Shown: one piece after another, positions 57,551-64,000 of the stretch
How positions within the stretch are numbered: the first letter of the stretch is position 1
How the letters are laid out: every line of letters begins with the position of its first letter
Source of the DNA: Cheiracanthium punctorium
Lineage: Eukaryota; Arthropoda; Arachnida; Araneae; Cheiracanthiidae
NCBI GenBank assembly: GCA_038373885.1
Contig: JAWZYV010016601.1
Span: 682,001 to 746,000 of the forward strand
Direction of reading: 5' to 3'
Length of the DNA stretch: 64,000 nt
Notes under the pieces: generated by a model
Told to the model about the DNA's origin: nothing
The model's input: only the letters and a program-made list of their open reading frames with translations
Databases searched by the model: none
Program-made: the position numbers and the translations under genes

Positions 57551-60500
57551 AGTCCAGTCAAATTAGGAAAAATGGGGGGAAAAATTTATATATTTTTGAA
57601 ACTTGGGGAAACACTAATTGGGTATGTAGTTGTATGAAACAGAAAAGTTCCCCCCCTCTCGGGGTGCCGCGTCCCCCCTTTGCCCCCCCAAAAGGTCACT
57701 TTTTTAGATTTTCACTTCTATCTCAAAAACCGTTCACCTTAGCAAAAAAATGTTAATTACAAAATGAAAGCTGATAAAATTTCCTACAAGATTGTAATTG
57801 GTTATTTTTTTCTATATGCAATAGTTTTCGAGATATGTTTTAGACAAAATCGCAAATTTTTGGAAAACGCTTCTTTTTATCCCGATTTTTAACCAATTTT
57901 GTCTTTTAACCCTTCAACCCTCAGTTTTACAGAAATTGTTTTCTTAACAAAGTTGTAGAGTATTCAATTACCTTTAAAGTGAGTTATTATTTGTAACTTT
58001 ATCTTTAAATGATCAAAAGTTATTGCAAGTTGAAATTTTCTTTAAATTTAGCAAATTTGAATGAAAACTACATTGCGCGTCAAAGTATGACAAAATCTAG
58101 GAAAAAAATTATAAAGTTTTGAAACTTTGGGAAAACATTGTTTCGGGATATAGTTGTATGAAACAGAAAAGTTCCCCCTCTCGGGGGGGCCACGTCCCCC
58201 CTTTACCCCCCCCTAAAACAAGGTCCTTTTTGGGATTTTCACTTTATCTCAAAAACCATACGTCTTAGCAAAAAATGGTCAGTTACAAAATGAAAGCTGA
58301 GGAAGTTTCCTACAAGATTGTTGGGGGTTATTTTTTTTTCTAGATACAAAAGCTTTCGAGATATAAGTTTTAGAAAAAATCGCAAGGTTTTTTGAAAACG
58401 CTTCTTTTAATCACTATTTTCCACTATGCGTTATACTAGCTCTTAACACTCACTTTTACAGGAGTATTCAATTCCTTTCAAATAAGCTATTATTTGTAAT
58501 TTTATCTTTAAGGATAAAAAATTATAGCAATTAGAAATTTTCAATAAATTTTAGAGAATTCGAATGAAAACTACATTGCTCGACCAAGTACGACAAAATC
58601 TAGAAAATAATTTATGAAGTTTTGAAACCTGGGGCAATATTAATAAACAAGAAAGTTTCTCTACCTTGGGGGGGGGGGCGTCCCCCTTTCCTCCAAAAAA
58701 TTTTTTAATGCAAAACGGCTCTTTTTTTCAATAATAATTTATATTACATAAGCGTACGATTTGGTTTTATTTCGTTTTTTGTTTTTTTTTTTAATTTCTT
58801 CCTCCTATTGTTTCTGCTGAACTAGTTACATTTTATTCGTATATAAAGGCATATTTAACACATAAATGTTAGTACTAAAGTCTAAATTAACCCTTTCTCC
58901 CAACACCCAAAAAATGTTTTGAAAGGGATATTTTTTACATCAATAGAATTCTGTAATGCAATACATCTGTTCAATATTTATGTACTTTGACATTTGCATT
59001 TCAGTGATCATTCATCATCAGAATTAATAATGTCAGCAAAATTAATAAAAAAAAATTACTGCATAATTATAGCACACTTACATTCTCTTGTGTGCAACAT
59101 CTGTACAATAATAGTGCAACAAACCTATGGAACAATTTTATTTTTATAAAAATGTATCTTCATAGTCTTCCTGCACATTGCTGTACGGCGCAAATTGACC
59201 TTTACACACGTGGCATTTCTTTCCGCAAGTTTGAATTCAGCCTCATGAAATTAGTAATAATATTGTTTCTGGGGCTGGTTTTCGTTTCATATAAACTAGA
59301 GAGAGCGGCGAGTTCAGTTTTCTCCACCCCCAGTTTCTGGGTTCCAAATTGTTCTTTGTTATCACCGCTCATTTCACTTGACCGTCTTTTGAAGAATTTT
59401 CCCAGACTTTCGGACAATCATTTAAAGATAAGGAAAATGTAATAGAAGAGAGGAGAATTTCTTGAAAAAAGGAGATTACAAATTTTGGTAATTAGACTGT
59501 TCGATTCTCTGAATTAAGAATCAGCAGCTAGAAGGAAAGTTAGTCGAAATGTGGGATAAAAAAAAGTGTTTTCCATAAATTTGCGAATTTTTCTAAAACG
59601 TATCTCGAAGCTATTCGATAAAGAAAAAATATTCGATATAGAAAAAAATACTAATAATATATCGAATAATAAATAATTCGATACATAAAAAAATAAAAAT
59701 TATTATCTTCTAGGAAACTTTCTCAGATTTCATTTTGTAATTGGCATGCTTTTGCTAAGAAGCACCAATTTTGAGATAAAAATGAAAATCTAAAAAGGGA
59801 ACTTTGAGGGAGAGGGGGCTAAGAGGGGGACGCGGCACCCCTAGAGACTGTTTCATACAACTACATACATAACTAGTGTTTTCCCGAAGTTTCAAACATT
59901 TATAAGCTTTTTCCTAGGTTTTTTCTTGCATTCTGACGCACAATGCATTTTTCATTCGAATTCCCCAAAATGTATTGAAAATTTGAAATTGCTGTAACTT
60001 TTGATCATTTAAAAGTCCAATTACATATAAAAATTAAATTTAAAGGTAATGGAACACTTTAAAACTTTTCTTTAAATCCATTACTGTCAAACTGATGGTT
60101 GAAGAGCTATAAGGCAAAGTTAGAGGGAAATAGTGATAAAAAGAATCGCTTTCCAAAAATTTGCGATTTTTTCTAAGACGTATATCTTGAAAGCTTTTGC
60201 ATCTAGAAAAAATAAGCCATAACAATCTTGTAGGAAATTTCATCAGATTTCATTTTGTATCTGACATTTTTTTGCTAACATCCACGATTTTTGAGATAAA
60301 TGGGAAAATCCAAAAAAAGGTACTTTTTTTTGAGGGGGGGGGACTAAAGAGGGGAAGCGGCTCTCCGAGAGGTGGGAACTTTTCTGTTTCACACAACTAC
60401 ATCCCCAATCAATGTTTTCCTCAACTTTCAAATCTATATAATTTTTTTCCTAGATTTTGTCGTACTTTGATGCGTAATGTAGTTTCCTTCCGGATTTGCT

Positions 60501-61011
60501 AAATTTATTGAAAATTTCAAATTGCAATAACTTTTGATCATTTAAAGATAAAGTTACAAATAATAACTCACTTTAAAGGTAATTGAATACTCTACAACTT
60601 TGTTTCGAAAACAATTCCTATAACACTGAAGTTTGAAGAGCTATAAGACAAAATTGGTTAAAAATTGGGATAAAAAGAAGCGTTTTCCAAAAATTTGCGA
60701 TGTTGTCTAAAACATATCTCGAAAGCTATTGCATATAGAAAAAAAATAACCAACTACAATCTTGTAGGAAATTTTATCAGCTTTCATTTTGTAATTGACA
60801 TTTTTTTGCTAAGACGAACGGTTTTTGAGATAGAAGTGAAAATCTAAAAAAGTGACCTTTTGGGGTGCAAAGGGGGGGACGCGGCACCCAGAGAGGGGGG
60901 AACTTTTCTGTTTCATAGAACTACATACCCAGTTAGTGTTTTCCCCAAGTTTCAAAAAAATATAATTTTTTTTCCCCCATTTGCTGTTTTTTGGTCTAAT
61001 TTGCCTGGACT
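57551..61011. mobile_element. 3.5-kb inverted-repeat element built from tandem units of about 530 bp
   Basis: Outer ends agtccagtcaaattagg and, reverse-complemented, agtccaggcaaattagacc. Each arm holds successive units of about 526-538 bp marked by gttgtatgaaacagaaaagt (57626, 58152) or its complement (near 59848, 60377, 60899). Inside each unit are atctcaaaaaccgt, ttacaaaatgaaagctga and attaccttaaagtgag-like text. The unique centre (about 58740-59560) has a minus-strand open reading at 59202-59417 starting MSESLGKFFKRRSSEMSG, unrecognised. No target duplication identified. Confidence 0.8.
59202..59417 (-). CDS. small open reading frame in the centre of the inverted-repeat element
   Basis: 71 codons on the minus strand beginning MSESLGKFFKRRSSEMSG and ending KEMPRV. 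It is hydrophilic and basic near its start, with no membrane segment or recognised domain. It is the longest ATG-started minus-strand reading noted in the non-repeated core between the two arms. It could be a remnant of a transposase exon or chance; an overlapping plus-strand reading also exists. Not recognised. Confidence 0.2.
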   Translation of the reverse strand: MSESLGKFFKRRSSEMSGDNKEQFGTQKLGVEKTELAALSSLYETKTSPRNNIITNFMRLNSNLRKEMPRV

Positions 61012-61239
61012 AGCAGGCGACCGACGAAAGACTTGCATTCTTGCAATCGCCGATTTCAATTTTCGGAGCGGCTACAAAACAGACACAAATTTATAGACAG
61101 TTTCTACCTCTTTCTCCACCTAAAATAATCCTACAGCAGGATTATTGCCAATTTGGCCATTGGAAGAGGGATTTCCCGATGCCGACCGAAAATTCTATAT
61201 TTTCAAGCATAATTCCCGACGTGAAAAAATTCAAATACA

Positions 61240-61430
61240 TTTCCCGAGTGCCGGACACCCTGTGAAATCCGATTTTCAAATTAGTCGCCTGGAGTCAGGT
61301 ACAAGTAGCCAAAAACTTGAAAATAGTATAAAAATGACGTTTATCATTCAAAAAAGTCGCCCAAGTCGCCTTACCGTTAAATTAGTAGCAAAAGTCGCCT
61401 TTTTTTGTCGCCGGTGAACACCCTGCGTTA
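61240..61430. mobile_element. transposon-end fragments with ggacaccctg / gaacaccctg
   Basis: Two similar termini in the same orientation (about 61250 and 61416) with agtcgcc-repeats between. The same terminus is seen at 52383. Partners not found. Confidence 0.4.
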
Positions 61431-61616
61431 GCCGTAAATTTAGGTAGGCAAGCACACAAATGACCGCTGCATTATTTTAAACTGACCGCCTCCTGCGACC
61501 AGTTGGTTCGCCATCTTAATAAATCTTGTTCGAAGAGAATCCTGTTCCTCACCGGCTTCCTTGGCACTGAAATCTCTTAGATTCTGAATGGAATTTAAGA
61601 TTAAGATGGTTACAAA

Positions 61617-61760
61617 CAGGAGTCGCCTACGGTAAATATCGCCCCCTACTAATATAAAAAAGACGCCCCCTTTTATGCTCTACTTAGTTTTTGAGTTCGA
61701 AATGAAGCCCCTTCGAAGCCGGCGCCCAGATGCGATGCTTACTGTGTCGGTCCGCCCCTG
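61617..61760. mobile_element. hAT MITE (144 bp)
   Basis: Ends caggagtcgcctacgg and, reverse-complemented, caggggcggaccgac. Flanks gttacaaa (61609-61616) and tttacaaa (61761-61768), 7 of 8. Confidence 0.7.
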
Positions 61761-62242
61761 TTTACAAAAATAGGATGGTTAAATGATAAAAACCTAACAA
61801 AAGGAACAAATTATTTTCGTCCTATATTAATTCTGTAGAGCTTCTGGATATATTGGCCTTTATATATATCTATATATATAAACCGGAAAGGAAAAAAAAA
61901 AGTAAGAAAATCCAAAACACTTTCAGATTTTAAATACGCACTACAATGCTATATATTAAAAGCGTATTATAATCCATGCGTCTTCCCTATTTTCGTTCGT
62001 TATTTCATTAAGTTGGAAGGTATATCATTATTGATGAATGTGATTACAAACAATCTAAAAAAAAAAAAAAAAAAATCGTTAAATTTTTATTTCAAGAGTC
62101 TGAATCATTTAATAAACTTGCCAAATATGGCACCCGAGATATGCTATATTCTCTCTTTTTCCACTGCGGGGTTACAATTGCAAAATGGCGGAGCAAAAAT
62201 TAGCCTTTTGAAACATGTTTTTTACCGATATCTCCTACAATA

Positions 62243-62410
62243 ATTCGAATTTTGAAAAAATCCTTTCGAGGTGTGTCGGGACCCGTCCTGAAGAATTTCC
62301 ATACAAAATTTGGTAGGTCTACGATCACCCGTCTGGTAGCTACGAGAGACGCAAACAAACTAACGGACATTTTACACTTCGTTTTATCCGCTCTTATATT
62401 AAACGAGGAA

Positions 62411-62441
<31 letters not shown>

Positions 62442-62470
62442 CCGAGCGATCTCGAAAACTGCTCTAAGGA
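62243..62470 (+). repeat. repeat module shared with the 12.8-kb family
   Basis: Has aattcgaattttgaaaaaat, cctttcgaggtg, accaaaatttgg-like text and a (GT)n tract, matching the module at 15035-15115 of copy A. Downstream 62560-62600 carries gtagcgccatctattgaccg. Confidence 0.55.
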
Positions 62471-62479
62471 TTCTTTTTA

Positions 62480-63212
62480 AATTTCGTACCTAGGGTTTTT
62501 TTGGGCCCCTGAAACGATTCAGCTAGGTCACGTGATTGAAAAAACTCTAAAACGCTCAAAATTTAAAATTTTTGGACGGTAGCGCCATCTATTGACCGTT
62601 TGAAAAACACACTTGATGCAATCTTCCTAAAAGGGACGCTCAGATAAGTTTGGGGCGGATTAAAAAATACACGCCATCGATATATAATAGTAAAAATGAA
62701 TTTCGCAAAGAAACAAAATAAATGGAACTTGATATCCAGTACACAGACAAATAAATATTTTAGTAACTAGATATATTACACCTTCAGCTACATAAATTTG
62801 TTTAGAATTAAAAAGTTATTTTTATTTCAAAATATCGTCCTGGCAACCAGCGAAGCGAAAGAAAAAGAGAAAAGAATCTTCGTTGCCATCCCCGCAAGCA
62901 CCTTGATGGAATATACGTAAATAATTTAATTATTTTTAATTCATAGTTATTAATACAAAACTATTCGTAAATCTTATGTGAAAAATTGCCTGAATTTATT
63001 ACAATTATCCTTTTGTAACAAACGTAAAGCTAAATGTATTTTCGCGTATATACTAAAACAATAAAGATTTTTCAGGTATTTTATTGATCCATATGATGCG
63101 AATTTCGAAAGTGCATAAAAGTTTCAGCTTAGCCGAATAATTTAAATGAAAATGACACCCTTTTTAGTCATTCACAGTAAGAAAAAAGATCCTGTGACGT
63201 AACATGAAAATT

Positions 63213-63245
<33 letters not shown>

Positions 63246-64000
63246 GGCACTATGTTGAATTCTACTTTAACTGCCTTATTCCGCCAAGTTGACGATAAAT
63301 ATTTAAATGTAGTTACCCTGACGATTTTTTTTTTTTTTTTTAAGGGACAACCGTTTATAATGAAACGATCTTTGAAACTCCGATGAAAAAATTTATAATG
63401 ATACAATCGATTCCTAAATTGGGCTCGCAGCCGATATTCAAATTAATTTTGCAGGTGATCAGCCATGAGTTTAGTTTTCATTCACTGCAGTTGATGATTT
63501 CAACTCATTTATTTTATCATCGTATGGACAACCTTTGAAAAGTTGCGGGCAGAACTTTACGATAGTAGCGAACTCCTGGGCCTGACTTCAGGATGTTAGC
63601 GAAATCACGGGCCGTATAATTCGGATTTATATGGAAGTTTGAATGTTTTATATAGGTTTTATACAGGGTTTTGACTTGTTCTGCGGGCTGGTCCAAAAGC
63701 CATAGCGGGCCCCATCCGGCCGCAGGCTGGGAGTTGCCCATATGTGGAAGCAGTAAATTGGGAAGCTGAAATCTGGTTACTAAGATATTTCTAATAAATT
63801 TTCAATTCTTATTTAGACGTGGATTAGACTGTGTTGTTTTGTGTTGTGTACTATCATTAAACTAAAGGATAAAGCTCTTTGTGGAGACAATTACAGCGGG
63901 CGATAGAATGTCTACACTCAGAATATTTAATATTTACCCACTTAAAATCAAATAACTTCATATTCAATTTATATTATACATCGAAATTTGAATTGTATAA
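62480..64000. other. gene-free stretch to window end
   Basis: T-runs at 63213-63238 and near 63326-63341. A slightly GC-richer piece at 63530-63740 is open on the minus strand for 74 codons (MGNSQPAAGWGPLW...) without recognised similarity; the cggccgcaggctgg text is of a type common in hAT termini. No gene established. Confidence 0.4.

Noticed and set aside
63517..63741. 74-codon minus-strand open reading (MGNSQPAAGWGPLW...)
   Set aside because: No splice signals, no family recognised, and the GC-rich start resembles transposon terminal text.
1..64000. CRISPR array, bacterial operon, defence system or rRNA genes
   Set aside because: No regularly spaced identical repeats with unique spacers, no ribosome-binding-site-linked genes, and splice-interrupted coding shows eukaryotic DNA.

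Overview
The window is AT-rich eukaryotic nuclear DNA of animal, most probably arthropod, type. It has canonical GT-AG introns, very long introns, microsatellites, long homopolymers, tRNA-derived SINEs, a Jockey-type LINE remnant, and dense families of hAT, piggyBac-like, mariner/pogo-like and Mutator-like elements. Nothing bacterial, plastid or mitochondrial is seen. An arachnid or related arthropod would fit, but the species cannot be fixed from this sequence.

The one convincing host gene is a cytochrome P450 on the minus strand. Five consecutive exons were found by joining canonical splice sites with compatible phases: exon 1 at 47090-47136 (start codon and membrane anchor), exon 2 at 44860-44956 (proline-rich hinge), exon 3 at 19464-19516, exon 4 at 11895-11991 and exon 5 at 10560-10709 (C-helix WxxxR). 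They give the first 148 residues of a CYP3-clan-like enzyme. The remaining two thirds, including the heme-binding exon, were not found and probably lie beyond position 1. About 36.6 kb of the window is therefore inside this gene, and intron 2 alone is about 25 kb.

Almost everything else is mobile DNA. (1) 1-6.4 kb: a repeat with about 170-bp internal monomers, several copies of a TTAA-flanked piggyBac-like MITE, and a trace of a LINE- or Helentron-type endonuclease. (2) 7.4-9.3 kb: short hAT MITEs with 8-bp target duplications. (3) 12.8-17.7 kb: a 2.1-kb direct duplication of an unclassified repeat. (4) 19.9-25.0 kb: a mariner transposase relic interrupted by a hAT MITE, and a Mutator-like element with about 130-bp terminal repeats. 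(5) 26.7-28.1 kb: a broken LINE. (6) 29.9-34.2 kb: an almost complete hAT element with a ZMYM1-like transposase carrying three frame breaks. (7) 35.4-43.2 kb: nested hAT elements, including a 3.9-kb decayed element with a perfect 8-bp target duplication that hosts several other insertions. (8) 43.4-48.8 kb: SINEs and palindromic elements around P450 exons 1 and 2. (9) 51-64 kb: foldback elements, a weak Penelope-like fragment and a 3.5-kb inverted repeat built of tandem units of about 530 bp.

No CRISPR array, operon, rRNA gene or convincing functional tRNA gene was seen. The most informative observations are the P450 gene recovered from tiny exons, element boundaries fixed to the base by target-site duplications, and several iterated or palindromic non-autonomous elements.
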